Below are positions 11,750 to 24,264 of a stretch of DNA of 64,000 bases, piece by piece. Position numbers and translations under genes: made by a program. The DNA is from Prochilodus magdalenae (taxonomy: Eukaryota > Chordata > Actinopteri > Characiformes > Prochilodontidae), in contig JAMWET010003064.1 in NCBI GenBank assembly GCA_024036415.1, positions 353,501-417,500 of the forward strand. The letters run 5' to 3'. The first letter of the stretch is position 1. Each line of letters begins with the position of its first letter. The notes below the pieces were generated by a model, which had not been told where the DNA came from, ran no database searches, and saw nothing but the letters and a program-made list of their open reading frames with translations.

Positions 11750-11756
<7 letters not shown>
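10641..11756. other. Gene-free stretch with short AT microsatellite
   Basis: A short (TA)n lies at about 11118-11140, followed by (TATG)n. A small direct repeat of CCTACCATCGCAC is at 11399-11423. No exon is recognised. Confidence 0.4.
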
Positions 11757-11838
<82 letters not shown>

Positions 11839-12235
11839 CTATAAGACTGTAGTACAAAAAATGAAAAAGGAAGAAATAATTACAAGACAGACAGATAGAG
11901 AGATAGAGAGATAGACAGAGAGATAGACAGAGAGATAGAAGAAAGAAAGAAAGAAAAGTCTTAGGAGGGTGAGAAAAAGACAGAGACAGAGAGAGAGAGA
12001 GCGAGAGAGAGAGAAAACAAACAGAACAAAAGTGAAACAGAAAAATGAACACTGAGACAGGGAAAAGAGAGTGAATGAGAGAAAGATAGAGAAAAGGTAA
12101 CCGTGAAAGGAAAAATAGAGGGAAAGAAAGGGAGACTGAAAAAAGACACGAAACAAAACTAAAAACAGTGAGACAGAGCAAGAATAAGCGAGTGAGCGAG
12201 AGAGAGAGAAACAGAGAGAGTCAATTATAAAGAGT
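11757..12235. repeat. (GA)n tract grading into GATA/GACA-like purine-rich DNA
   Basis: Nearly pure (GA)n occupies 11757-11834. It is followed by AGACAGAGAGATAGA and GAAAGAAAGAAA interrupted repeats. The long open frames here are artefacts of the repeat. Confidence 0.93.
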
Positions 12236-12239
12236 TAAA

Positions 12240-13420
12240 CAATAAAAGAAAGAGAACTGAGGAAAGTGTTGATGTACAGAAGTGCTGAGCACAGTCTGAA
12301 CACTGGAACTGCCCAGGCAGGCAGAGCTGGTTACCCGAATAGGTCAGTGCTCTCACTGTGGTGGAGACGGAGCTGCACTGAGAGCTCCAAGTATGATTCA
12401 ATTAGAAATCTACTCTACAGGACGACGCAGCGACTCCCCTGAGTTTCAGCACCGCAGTAACACTGAGGAACTGCAGAACACATTCACAGAGAGGAGTGTA
12501 AGCAAGCAACCAAGAAAGACAGAACAAAAGAAAGAAACAAAGAAAGAATCAATTAAATCAATCAATTAATTAATCAACCAACCAATCAATCACTCAATCA
12601 CTCACCTGCTGCTGGTAAAAACACACGGTCCCAGCACAGTGATGTCTCCTCCTGGTTTAAGGGAGAATAGGAGCTGATAGGCATGGTAATCAGGTCCAGG
12701 CCTTCTCTTCCCTACTTTACCCAAACATGCTAGAATTACAGTGTCAGCATGAGCCGGACAGCTTTTCCATGTATCTGCTATAAAATTGAACTAATATGCT
12801 CATTTTCACTGCTCATAATCTCATTTTCCTCAGCGGTCTTGTAGAGCCCAAGAGCTGTTTTGGTGGTGCACAGAGGAACAACCGTCTACTGGCGAGGTGG
12901 TCATAGTCTTTTGGCTCCCAGATGGGTCACATCTTAGTTTAGCCAATGTGTCAGTCAATCATTACATTTCCCAGAAGTTACATCCATATTTTTATTTCAT
13001 TTTGATAACCACCATCCTATTCCTTATTTCAGCGTTCTCCCTGCTCCAACACAGGCAGGGCTTGAGCCTTTAAAGTTTTGATAGCTTTAGCCATTTTGGT
13101 AACAAAGCAGTTTTTTGATATTTTGGTATTTCACTGTGTCTTAACGATTAAGGCGTTGTACTTTAACTCAACCTGATTGTGACATCTCTACCAATTGGCA
13201 GAGGCTAAAAGAATCCACTAGAGGTCACTGAGTCTTTTAGTAGATACACCTTTACTTTTCTCATTGATAGAAGAAGCAAACAACAAGGAAATCACTCCAC
13301 ATATGTGGAATGTTTGTGGTGGAATTTGCGAAGGTAATCTAATTTTATTAGCTAATTAAGGTTTCAGAGGTTTCGATGAACAGAATAACATAAATTTATA
13401 CAACAGGAATTCTGTTGGCT
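12240..13420. other. No recognisable gene
   Basis: Short (AATC/CAAT)n repetition occurs at 12543-12605. Otherwise I recognise no feature. Confidence 0.4.
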
Positions 13421-13429
13421 GATCATCCT

Positions 13430-13700
13430 GTTTGTCCTCCCTGACCTGATGATGCTCTCCTGCTCATCAACACGAATGACCAGAGCTACTACAAGGGAGC
13501 CAACAACATCTTGCACTGATCATGAACTTAATTGTTCACTTTGGCAGAGAACCTATGACCAGGGTTGTCATAAACTCTCATGAGTTTTGTTGTTCTCTCT
13601 TCAAGGGTTCCCCCTTCAAGGGAGAAGGATGGGTTCCTCACTTGAGCCTGGGCTCCCCTCAAGGTTTCTTCCTATCACTCCAAGGGAGTTTTTTCTCTCT
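13430..13700 (+). repeat. Dispersed retroelement-like fragment ending in a (CT)n run
   Basis: CCTCACTTGAGCCTGGGCTCCCCTCAAGGTTTCTTCC followed by CAAGGGAGTTTTTTC is a phrase repeated widely in fish genomes, usually near LINE-type 3' sequence. The family assignment is from memory and tentative. A (CT)n run follows at 13694-13727. Confidence 0.45.
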
Positions 13701-14189
13701 CTCTCTCTCTCTCTCACTCTCTCTCTCATATATATATATATTATATTTTACATTCTTTTAATCCTTCCATAATTTGATTGGTTTTAATTGATTGATTGAA
13801 TAAATGAAACAGGAGTCTAATCAGGGTAAAGTAAGTTTTGAAAAACATGTTTTACCAAACGGTCTAGTTGTTTCTTTATGGTTAGAACTGACCTTACTTT
13901 CTTTATTATTTCCGCAAACAAATAAAAATGACAAAAACCTCATTTCTTTCTTTATTGGTAAAGACATTACTAGGGTCACTACTAAAAGCAGTGGTGCTTG
14001 AGGACCAGGGTTGGGAACCACTGCTTCAGCATATCAGGCCTGTAGTGTCCCACATGTCTATCTAGCTCACTCTGTAAGGCTGTTTGATATTCTGCCGGTG
14101 TTCGTATCTCACGCAGACAGCGCTAAACTCTCCACAATACCGGTGACCACACACCAAACAACAGCACCATGGGACAAGCCACTTTCTGA

Positions 14190-14252
14190 CAGAGACAGAG
14201 ACAGAGAGAGAGAGAGTGCGAGAGAGAGAGAGCGAGAGAGAGAGAGAGAGAG

Positions 14253-14296
<44 letters not shown>

Positions 14297-14344
14297 CGCG
14301 CGCACGAGAGAGAGAGAGCGCGAGAGAGAGAGAGAAAGAAAGAA

Positions 14345-14377
<33 letters not shown>

Positions 14378-14407
14378 AAGAATGAGAGAGAGAGAGAGAG
14401 AGAAAGA

Positions 14408-14440
<33 letters not shown>

Positions 14441-14491
14441 AGACAGAGAGAGAAAGAAAGAGAAAGAGAGAGAGCGAGAGTGTGAGAGCGA

Positions 14492-14556
<65 letters not shown>
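14190..14556. repeat. (GA)n polypurine tract, about 365 bp
   Basis: (GA)n with GAAAGAAAG, GCGCGC and GTGCGAG interruptions. All open frames across it are low complexity. Confidence 0.97.
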
Positions 14557-14557
<1 letters not shown>

Positions 14558-14559
14558 CC

Positions 14560-15370
14560 TCTTTTAAAAAAAGATCCTCTCCTGCTAAGGTAGGTATTAA
14601 GAGTCCACGGGACAGAAAAATCAATAATGGCAGCCACCCAGACAGAGGAAAGGATGATGAGGGAGACAGAAAGAGAGAAGGAATTCCAATGCGGAGCAAA
14701 GTCTCAGCATAAACGATGAAGGAGGGGTGGGGGAGTTAAAGGACGATAAAAAGACACTGACCTTAAAGTAACACTTTTGTTTTTGGGATTAGGAAAGAAT
14801 GTAAGAACAGTGGCCTCTATTCTGTAGAGGCTAAAAACACCATTCCACGGTTGAGGCTACAGCTGCAGAAATAGGTCACTGCTGGAGGGATGCCAGACTG
14901 AATCCATGGAGCAGAACAAGGTCAAAGGTGGGAAGTCTCGGGAGGGTCCATACGAGGTTGCCTTTTCTGTATCTCATTCAAGGTGCGTCAAGTGGACACA
15001 ATGGAAACTTCAGCGTGTGTTGCGCTTTGTGCAAGTCAAGTGAGTCCGCATTGGGCTTTCACTGGTGGTGGAACTAAGCTTTCCTGGCAGGTGAAGCTCT
15101 GCAGAGTTATAAGCCCAAAGTATATGTCAGAGAGATAGAGAGAAACTCTCTCCCACAGAAACCACTTTTTCCAGTTGCCTGGAATTCCAGCCCTTTTCTC
15201 TGTTACAAGATGACATCATCTCTTAACACAATCCTTATTTGCCCGCCTACCAGAAAGCTTGGCACACTCTCACACAAAGCACTAACACAATACAAAACCT
15301 ACCATTCTGAAACCTCCTGTGAAAGACAAACTTGTTTTACCTGAACTTCAGAATTAAACTCCGGCTCAAA
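14560..15370. other. No recognisable feature
   Basis: I see no exon, repeat family or tandem array. Confidence 0.4.
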
Positions 15371-15371
15371 G

Positions 15372-15575
15372 GTAGTGTTGCCAGGTCCAATTATTTCCAG
15401 CCAAAAACAATTTTCAAAATCTGCCAAAATGCCAGAACAAATGCCCAAAGAGGATAAAAACAATAGAAGGTTAGAATTTTGTGCCCCCAGCAAAATACAC
15501 CACACCCCATCTCGCCAAATACAACTAAAATGCACCACTAACTTTGGAGGGAACCTGCCCAATCTGGCAACACAG
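15372..15575. mobile_element. Short miniature inverted-repeat element
   Basis: The stretch starts AGTGTTGCCAGGTCC and ends AATCTGGCAACACAGCT, giving inverted termini GTGTTGCCAG / CTGGCAACAC about 200 bp apart. The inside is AT-rich with CCAGCCAAAAAC and GGAACCTGCCC near the ends. It resembles short non-autonomous elements found in many fish; the superfamily is unknown to me. Confidence 0.5.
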
Positions 15576-15849
15576 CTCCAAGTTGATGTTCATACAGCAG
15601 GTGAAAGCGAGCCAAATCTTTTTCATCAAGTCATCTGTTTGGAAAACCATTTTCATAACCCAATTCGTTTGTGGCATTAAAATCTGATACAGATCAGTTA
15701 CATAGCAATGTGACTTGCGTCAATCCATCTCAACATCTCATAATTGACACTGCTGAGACCTCAGAATCAATTGGGCTGACGTTTCTGTCCAACCAAAACT
15801 AGAAGGCCAAATGAGGCCACTGGAGAATGATGCTGCAGTGTCCAAGAAA

Positions 15850-16435
15850 AGGTAAAAACCTGACAACGAGTTTAAGAATCCTAAACCAATGAAGTGGGCG
15901 TGGCTAAGTAAGCTCTGATGCTCACCTACAAAGCCAAGAATGGACCAGCCCCTCCCTACCTTATGGCAATGATTAGGAGTCGATCTGTACCTCAAGCCCT
16001 TCGAGCTTCAAGTACAGCTTGACTCAACCCGCCATCCCTGAAGACACATGGAAGACAAGAGTCCAGACTCTTCTCCATCCTGGCTCCCAGATGGTGGAAT
16101 GAACTCCCACTGGCAGACAGAAGACCCATCTCTTTGTAACACACTTAGATAAAAAAAGAAAAAAGCAGTAGATGTGTATGTTGAAATTCTTTGTTCTTGA
16201 ACTTATACTCACCATAACCTTCGCTCTATTTAGGTATAAGTGCTAGGTTGCCAGGTAGTGCACTTATACTTATCTATGTCTGTGTATTGTTCTCTCTAGA
16301 TATTAGCATTGGTCCTTGACTCTAACTGTCCTATACTAGCTGGGACACATTATCTGACGGAACACTAAGCACGGTTGGAAGTCACTCTGGATAGAAGCGT
16401 CTGCTAATTGCCTTACATGTAAATGTAAATAAATA
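15850..16435 (+). pseudogene. LINE (L2/Rex-like) 3' end with reverse-transcriptase C-terminal remnant
   Basis: Broken frames encode the C-terminal region typical of fish L2/Rex-type LINE polyproteins: YKAKNGPAPPYL, then RALRASSTA-like text, LDPPSLKTHGRQESRLFS and LAPRWWNELPLADRR. The stretch ends with the widespread fish LINE tail motif GTCACTCTGGATAGAAGCG, TCTGCTAATTGCC and repeated TGTAAA units at 16380-16433. This is a 5'-truncated, inactive insertion. Confidence 0.75.
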
Positions 16436-16439
16436 ACAT

Positions 16440-17290
16440 GCCCTTTTACAGGGAGCTCGAAAGCTTGAGGCCCAGCTGTTGGTCTATGGAACTCTGTGAT
16501 CTGCATACACTGGCTGCCATGATAGTTTAATTGATAGTGTGAGTGTGCCACATGAAGCATTGTTCTTTTGCACATGTGGTCAGTTTACAAGCATGATCAG
16601 ACATAGGTCACCAACCTAACAAGAAAAATCACACATCAATTCTGACCCTGTAAGGTTCTTTAGATGGGATCATTTCACATTAAACCATCCCAAATTCATT
16701 CCTAACCACCTCATTAGAGTCACAACTATTGAACAGATTCATTTTCGTATTCTCTATTGATTATTATATTGAATATTAAGTCATGAAAAAATATCTTTAT
16801 AAAATAACATCTTTAAGATCACAAAAATATAATCTTATTCCAAATTTAGACTACATTTTTCATAGCAAGTTGAAACAAAATGTAAAATTGGTGGTGTTGC
16901 CTAATCTGGTAACCCTGAAGACAGCAAAAGCTTGCTGGACTAGCCCTCAGCAGGCCTGAGACAATTCCCAGTGGGCAGCTGTGAGTGTGTGGGCCACTGA
17001 GTGAATGAGAAAAAGTGAAATGGATGATCATTTCTAATGTAGTCCCATATAAATTGAATGAGTACATGCATATTTTTGAACCACACATGATGTTTCTTCC
17101 CGGGAGAAAACTGGAGTCTACATATCTAGCCACATTAGAAGCCCATTGAATTATCTTTGGTTTCCCATTGGTTAACCACACAAATGCTGCAGCACTCAAA
17201 GCAAAGCATAACGATAACCACCAGGAAGTTTAAACTGTGAAGGCTAGCTAAAGAGAGATGAATAAGACAAGCATACACTGGATGGGGGGA
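16440..17290. other. No recognisable gene
   Basis: I see only ordinary AT-rich sequence. The open frame on the minus strand at 16846-17199 has no similarity that I recognise. Confidence 0.4.
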
Positions 17291-17291
17291 C

Positions 17292-18070
<779 letters not shown>

Positions 18071-18074
18071 AATC

Positions 18075-19030
18075 CAAACCAAAGAAAAAGACACTGAAAC
18101 AAGATGAAATTAAAGAAATGAATATACATAATTTGGGGTTAAATTAGCCAATCAGTGTACTTGGACACCAAGGTTTGATAAAAAAACGTGCTCATGTATT
18201 TCATAAACATGTTTATATGCATTCCCTGATTTTAACTATAATGGCAGACTTGATGGCAGTATCAGTGAGCTGGTCCAGCCAAAAGTCCACTGTTGAATTC
18301 ACTCCACAGTCCAGCCATCACTGTCACCTTAAAAGTGTTCACATTTCTGGTGAACTCTCAACAGTCAACAAAGTAGTGATGGTTTCTGCTCACAACTCTA
18401 TCTACCACAGCACACTATAGCTCAGCCTGTGCATTTTCCCACAGCTCGGAACAGGCAACCAGCACACTCTTATTTACACACTGCGAGCTTACAGTCCTGG
18501 GTAGTGGAGTGTTTTCAGACTGCACCTGGAATTAAATCCAGCACAGAGTGTGTATACATGCTATTAATAATCCAATCAATTCTGGACTTCAGCAGTTATC
18601 TCGTTGTTCGACAAATAATGTCCTCTAAAAATAAAAAAATTATAGGTAAAAAAAGAAAAGTATACTCCAATTTCATACAGTATATCAGATCAAGGCCTAG
18701 AAATAAAATTTTAAATATCTGAAAGAGAGAGCGAGATTTCTGCACAGTAATCAGGATTTTTTAGGGCATGTGTACCCTTACTCTGACTTCTTTCATTTAT
18801 CTTAGTCTGTACAGTCTCCTGTCCCGGTAATAGCAAACAGCATATAATACAACAACATAACCCTTTTGGCATGCTTGAACAAATAAAAAATTTGTATACC
18901 TGATATTTGAAAAAAGCTATGGCATGATGTTTATGTGGTATGTTACTGCCGGGGTGATGAAAACCTGGAGTTTTTCCATTATCTGAATCTAAAGGCACTG
19001 AATGAATTTACTGACAAGATTATTAAGTGC
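18075..19030. other. No recognisable gene
   Basis: I see no exon with splice sites and no named repeat. Confidence 0.4.
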
Positions 19031-19059
19031 ATGAAATAGACCACCTGACCCACCAACAA

Positions 19060-19645
19060 GCCTAAACAGCTCCCACAGTTTCCTTGTTCAGCATCCAGAC
19101 ACAGGAAACTCCTTTGTCACTCTCCCCTGTCTCTGGCCAGATCATTTCCAGGCTCTTAGCAGAAGCGAATTTGGTGTCACTTGCCCATTGCGTGTTTTGC
19201 CTTTGACACTGTTTGCCGCTATAAATGGGAACCGTATGAAGGCCTTGTGGAAAGCTCTTCCATCCTGCCTTTGCTGTAGAGCGACACACACTGCCTCAAC
19301 TGCTGATGTGATGATCTGGGGAGCCATTGCATATAACAGCTGGTCAACCCTTATAGTGATAAGAGGAGCACTAACAGCGACATGTCAAGGACATTCTCCG
19401 ACCACGTGTTGGGCTTCCAAATGGCATTTTTCAGCAGGATAATACTCATCCACACACGACAGGGGTTCCCCAGGCATCCCCAGATTGCAACACTTCCTTG
19501 GCCAACCCAGTCCTCGGATTTTTTCGCCAACCTAGCATTTATGGGACCAGCCATAATCCAGACATTGCGGAATATGTGGTTCAGCTGTATACTATGTAGA
19601 AACGTTGCTATCGGTCAGGCCATATTAGAAAGCATGCTTTAGTTT
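19060..19645 (+). pseudogene. Tc1-like transposase remnant (catalytic region)
   Basis: A block reading ADVMIWGAIAYNSWSTLIVIRG resembles the conserved GVMVWGAISxxGRSxL segment of Tc1-family transposases. After frame changes, GFPRHPQIATLPWPTQSSDFF aligns with the LPWPAxSPDLSPIE block, but with the acidic residues lost. A trailing IGQAILESML resembles the segment after the third catalytic residue. It is heavily degraded and separate from families A and B. Confidence 0.6.
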
Positions 19646-20041
19646 TAATTAACAAGTGAAGTCAGCCCCACACCACACTCCATCAGCAAAGTAAGGACGA
19701 GGTGAAATTCCGAGGCTGCGATTTGCCAATTCTTGTCCAGTTTATAGGGCAGAAATGGGCCAGAAATCAGGAATATGGCCACAGCAGTCTAGGCAGGATA
19801 GACTGAGGCCAACCAGTCTGATGCATCTCTGCCTCAGACATTGACTCATCTTTATTCAGCATCACATTCGACCCCTTACTTCCACACACGTTCTACAGAG
19901 AGCTCATCCCTCACCCAACTCCAAGAGAACAAAATCCCTCTATCATCATTAAAAATTCATCCATTTTATTGGTTTCTCTCTGAGCTAGCTGTGGACCTCC
20001 TGGAAAGAGGCCGTCAGCCACGCCTGGAAAGGTCAAATATG

Positions 20042-20072
20042 AGACGGGGAAAGAGAGGGAGAGAGAGAGAGA

Positions 20073-20118
<46 letters not shown>

Positions 20119-20127
20119 AAAAGAGCG

Positions 20128-20177
<50 letters not shown>

Positions 20178-20185
20178 AGAGAGAC
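20042..20185. repeat. (GA)n polypurine tract
   Basis: About 140 bp of (GA)n with GCGAG and AAAAAG interruptions; flanking frames are artefacts. Confidence 0.96.
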
Positions 20186-20189
20186 TCAC

Positions 20190-21100
20190 ATTATATTAAT
20201 ACTGTACATTATATGGCATGGTAGGAACCGATCCTTTCTTTTTGGGTCCAGAAGGTCAAGAGGACCTCTTCGTACACCACGTACGCCAGCGATGAGACAA
20301 AGGAGACTCTTAATGACTGACAATATGCTCAGACCTATTTTCACATTTAAGCTTCCACTTCCTGAAACGTGTCCACAAGACCTGAATGCTAACATCACAG
20401 CAGGGGAAGAAGATGCTGATTAAATAAACTGCGTACAGAAGAAATCAACAGGTCTTCTATTCACCTCCTGTTATTATAGAAAGGGACTGAGGACTTCCTG
20501 CCGGTACTTCACAGCAGCACATACTTCTAATGTTCTTTAGCAGTTACATTCAATTAATTGGAGCAGTGAAATGTGATTGGACAGTGGTGGACGTTACTGA
20601 CAACACAGAAATAAGCTTAGTTGATGCCAATATCAATTATAGATAATATAATTGATGCATGGGTTTTAAAGTAAGGGCTGCAAAACGTGGTATTACAGAA
20701 GCAAATGATTCGCATGGCTCTTCTGACAGACAGCCACACACTACGTAATGATTTAGCTGCATAGTGACAGCAGCCTGGTTAACCATGCGTCTTAAATCGA
20801 GCACTTCTTTGAGTATGAACTTTATGTACTGTGATAAAGTGGAAAACACTGCTGCTTTTTACCATCACCAGATGCTGGCTGCCATATGTAGCAGAAGGGG
20901 AGGGGCCCAATTTCCATGCTAATTAACATGAAGTCAATTGAGCATACACATTCTAACTTAAGCTTGCCAACTGCTGGTTTAGACACTTATAATTCAATGA
21001 TGCCTGACAGCTCATTTTATTTTTAGTATGGTATTTGATTACCAGGGACACTGTTATACAAAATATAGGTAAACTAAGCTCACTGGAAGAAAAAATTTGT
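20190..21100. other. No recognisable feature
   Basis: I see no exon or repeat I can support. Confidence 0.4.
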
Positions 21101-21107
21101 CACCTTG

Positions 21108-22210
21108 CATGTTTGAGGTAGTAGTAACTTCAGGCTCCTGCATGAGGATGATGGGGCTATAAATACCTGGGAGGTGTGCAACGGGATTCATAGATTGAGA
21201 AGAGGTGGTACAGTGCAGTGGTCTTGTTCCATGTGTGGAAAATGGCTCCAGAGCAGATGTTAATGACTGGCTAAAAGGGGTGACTGCATTCGGGTGTCCC
21301 ATAGACCATAGTGTGAAGGAAGTAGCTGAATCTGCAGGTGTATGGAAGCGTTGGGTCATACGGGTCTACCAGCAGTGGCTAAAATCCCAGTCTACAGGGA
21401 ATTCTCCTCAGACGTGAGCCAGGGAAGGCATCCACCAAATCTAGATGCAGTCCCTCCTTCTTCTTCACTCATATCCATTTACTTAGCAGCCTAGGCTAGA
21501 ACCATTGTGAGTTTAACATCCAACTTCATCCCTTTACTGCCCAACAGCATCTCCAGTGACACCAGTGTAAACGATTCAAGTTTCGCACTTGACCATGTGT
21601 GTGACGTAAGCAAGGACAAGCTTTTTCTTCAATCACTTATGTGGGGACTCCCTACAGTGACCTGACTGACCCAGCAGCCATGATTGCGGACATTCAGTGA
21701 TCAGTGATGCCCTCCATGAGTCACCCTGTTAGTGCCAGCACCATTGGCAGACGGCTTCACGACGTAGAACTACATACACACGGACCAATACAACGACTGG
21801 TCTTAACACCACGTCAACGTCAAAGACCGCAGTGGTGTCATGTCAGACTGTCATGGAGCAACTCAGACTGGCAACGGGTTATCTTCAGTGACAAGTCTGG
21901 CTTTTGTTCTGGTTGAGACGACCAGCAAATCCGTGTGTGGAGGCACCGCAGTCAGTGCCAAGATGAACATAGTCATGCATCACTCGTCCAGAAGGCCTGG
22001 TGTCACTCTGCCTTTACTCCTACAGCAAAATCTGCAGGAACTGTGTGAGGATATTCAAGCTGCATGTGATGGATTATCACAGGACACCATTAGGAACCTC
22101 TACGACTCCATGCCCAGACGTCTGGCATGTTGAGTACATTGTATTGTCCCTGGTAACCTTTATCATCCTTGTGAATAGCATTGCAATCTGACACTTCCTG
22201 CTGGGTGCAA
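21108..22210 (+). pseudogene. Family A Tc1-like element, most complete transposase remnant
   Basis: The left part gives the helix-turn-helix half: ADVNDWLKGVTAFG, HSVKEVAESAGVWKR and VYQQWLKSQSTGN. After a spacer comes SASTIGRRLHDVEL, then TPRQRQRPQWCHVRLSW, NSDWQRVIFSDKSGFC (the catalytic D followed by K in place of the usual E), VCGGTAVSAKMN, and finally LQQNLQELCEDIQAA with NLYDSMPRRLA. The DNARPH and SPDLSPIE catalytic blocks are missing. The 3' end CTTCCTGCTGGGTGCAA is the family A terminal repeat. It cannot encode an active enzyme. Confidence 0.75.
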
Positions 22211-22429
22211 GTATATATTTGACTATTAGTGTATTTCTGGCAGATTTTTAAATATCTGAGGCTGACCATTTTGCTCCTTTTAAGAAATACTTGAACTAAG
22301 AAGGATTTTCATCCAACGGAACAGGATTATAAGAGAACAGACGAGATAGAAAGCAAGAAGGAGGGGAAAAAAGAAGGAGCATTAAACAGTAAGATAACGA
22401 GAACGACAGCACACAAATCGAATGATCCT

Positions 22430-22860
22430 TTCCCAAGTATGCAACGGTGGAAAAAATGAGATTGTAAACACTAACGGTCCATAATTGAGCGCTGATTAAA
22501 GACTAAGTGGGTACTGTAAGTATTAACACATTGAGGAGGATGGGGATGTAATCTGAGCCCCGGCTCTTAGAGATAATTACCAGCAATCTCATCAGACGCC
22601 TTCCCATCTCACCCGTCCCTTCCCAACCCAGACGGAAATATCTGACTTCTATTACATTAGCAAATGAATCACTGGACCACGACAATGTCCTCTACTGGCA
22701 ATCATGATTGCCATTACAAACACTCCCACTACCTCAATGCAGAAGTTGATACCGCACTTGTCTGTACTGTCTGAAACACTCAAGCCATTAATCTGGCTAT
22801 AATTTAGCTTCCCTGGCCATCATCAGCCCATACAAATTATATCTTATTAGAAAAAAAAAA
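22430..22860. other. Candidate conserved non-coding element
   Basis: This repeat-free stretch carries many TAAT/ATTA cores and phrases such as AGATAATTACCAGCAATCTCATCA and GCAATCATGATTGCCATTA (a near-palindrome at about 22698-22716). It has no coding signal. The resemblance to vertebrate enhancers is a texture judgement only. Confidence 0.3.
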
Positions 22861-23324
22861 AAAACACTTACAAGAAAGAGGCTGCAGAAATACTAGACTA
22901 ATTGGAAGAGGAGAGCCACATTAGGAGGGAGTGGAGGGAGAGCGTGTTGTTAAACAATCAAAGGAGATCCGGTAGCTTTATGGATTACTTCTGCATGGCT
23001 GGTCAACCTTTGCACTTTAAGAGTCCTGCTTGTCCGTGGTGACTTTTGGTGAGATTTTGGAGGCACGACAGCCGGACTGGGCTCCACTGTAATAACCCAG
23101 ACATTCTGAATACTGAATGGCTGTTTTCTATTTAGTTATATAAAAGGTATTGGATAAAAGATCACGTTGCAAATTTTTTGTTGCCGCTAGAATTGCGATA
23201 TTTGAAAAACACAAGTACAAACATGCGCCCTGAAGGGCAGCACTAAATTCCTCTGGCTCTCCGAATCGCAGACTGTTCCTGTCTGGTTTTAAGAAGTCAT
23301 TCTGCATTACATAGCCCAAGCATA

Positions 23325-24112
23325 CGAACACCCACCGGCCACTTCACTAGGTACACGTCCCTGTATCTAAACTCCTTCAGGTGTTCAGGTCTACCTACCA
23401 TATGAGCATTTAGTACTTCTACCATTACAGACTGTAGTCCATCTACTCCTCTGTATACTTTGTCACCCTGTTCTTCAAAGGTCAGGACCCCCACAGGACC
23501 ACCACAGAGCAGAAAGTGGTGGTGGATCATTCTCAGCACTGCAGTGACACTGACTTGGTGGTGGTGTATGAGTAAACACCTCAGTGTCACTGTTGGACTG
23601 AGAACTGTCCACTAACCAAAACTATCTGACCAGCAGTGTCCTGTGGGCAGCGTCCTGTGACCACTGATGAAGTACTAGATAATGTCCAACACTGCCCTGT
23701 GCAGCAGCAGATGAGCTATCGTTTCAGACTGTACATCTACACGGTGGACCGGTAGGGTAGGAGTGTCTAATAGAGTGGACAGTGAGTGGACCCGGTGTTT
23801 AAACACTCCAGCAGCACTGCTGTGTCTGATCCACTCACACCAGCACAACACACACTAACACACCACCAATACATGCAGTGTTGAAAACGACCCACCACCC
23901 ACATAATACCTGCTCTGTGGGGGGGGCCTGTAGGGGTCCTAAAGAGCAGAGTCTTTGAAGAACAGGGTAACAACATATGTAAGAAAGTAGATGGACTACA
24001 GTCTGTAACTGTAACACAGTGCTCCTATATGGTCAGTAGAGCTGATAACATGGACAGTGATGTAGATACAAGGAGGTGAACCTAATGAAGTGGCCGGTGC
24101 GGGTGTGTGTAT
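23325..24112. mobile_element. hAT-like non-autonomous element with long inverted repeats, copy 1
   Basis: The left end CACCGGCCACTTCACTAGGTACAC and right end GAACCTAATGAAGTGGCCGGTG are inverted repeats. The inversion continues inward: CCTGTTCTTCAAAGG, AGGACCCCCACAGGACC and ACCACAGAGCAG on the left are mirrored by CTCTGTGGGGGG, CCTGTAGGGGTCCT and AAGAACAGGG on the right. It carries the well-known fish text CAGCAGCACTGCTGTGTCTGATCCACTCACACC. No transposase is encoded. The hAT assignment rests on the terminal text and is tentative. Confidence 0.65.
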
Positions 24113-24139
24113 ATACAGAGATCACAGCATCTAGAGTTC

Positions 24140-24262
24140 GAAATTGTTTTTTCTCCCTCCTTGTCCGGTTGCCCCTCAAGGGTCAATACTAGGGCCCCTA
24201 TTGCTTACTATATTCATATTAATAATATCCCTGATGCTTCCGCCGCTGCCAACATTGTGAGG
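24140..24262 (+). pseudogene. Non-LTR retrotransposon reverse-transcriptase fragment
   Basis: CCCCTCAAGGGTCAATACTAGGGCCCCTATTG encodes, one base out of the main frame, PQGSILGPLL, the hallmark block of LINE reverse transcriptases. With a further shift it is followed by INNIPDAS. The piece is about 120 bp with a frame break and no catalytic YxDD box, so it is a dead fragment of an L2/CR1/Rex-type element. Confidence 0.6.
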
Positions 24263-24264
24263 TC

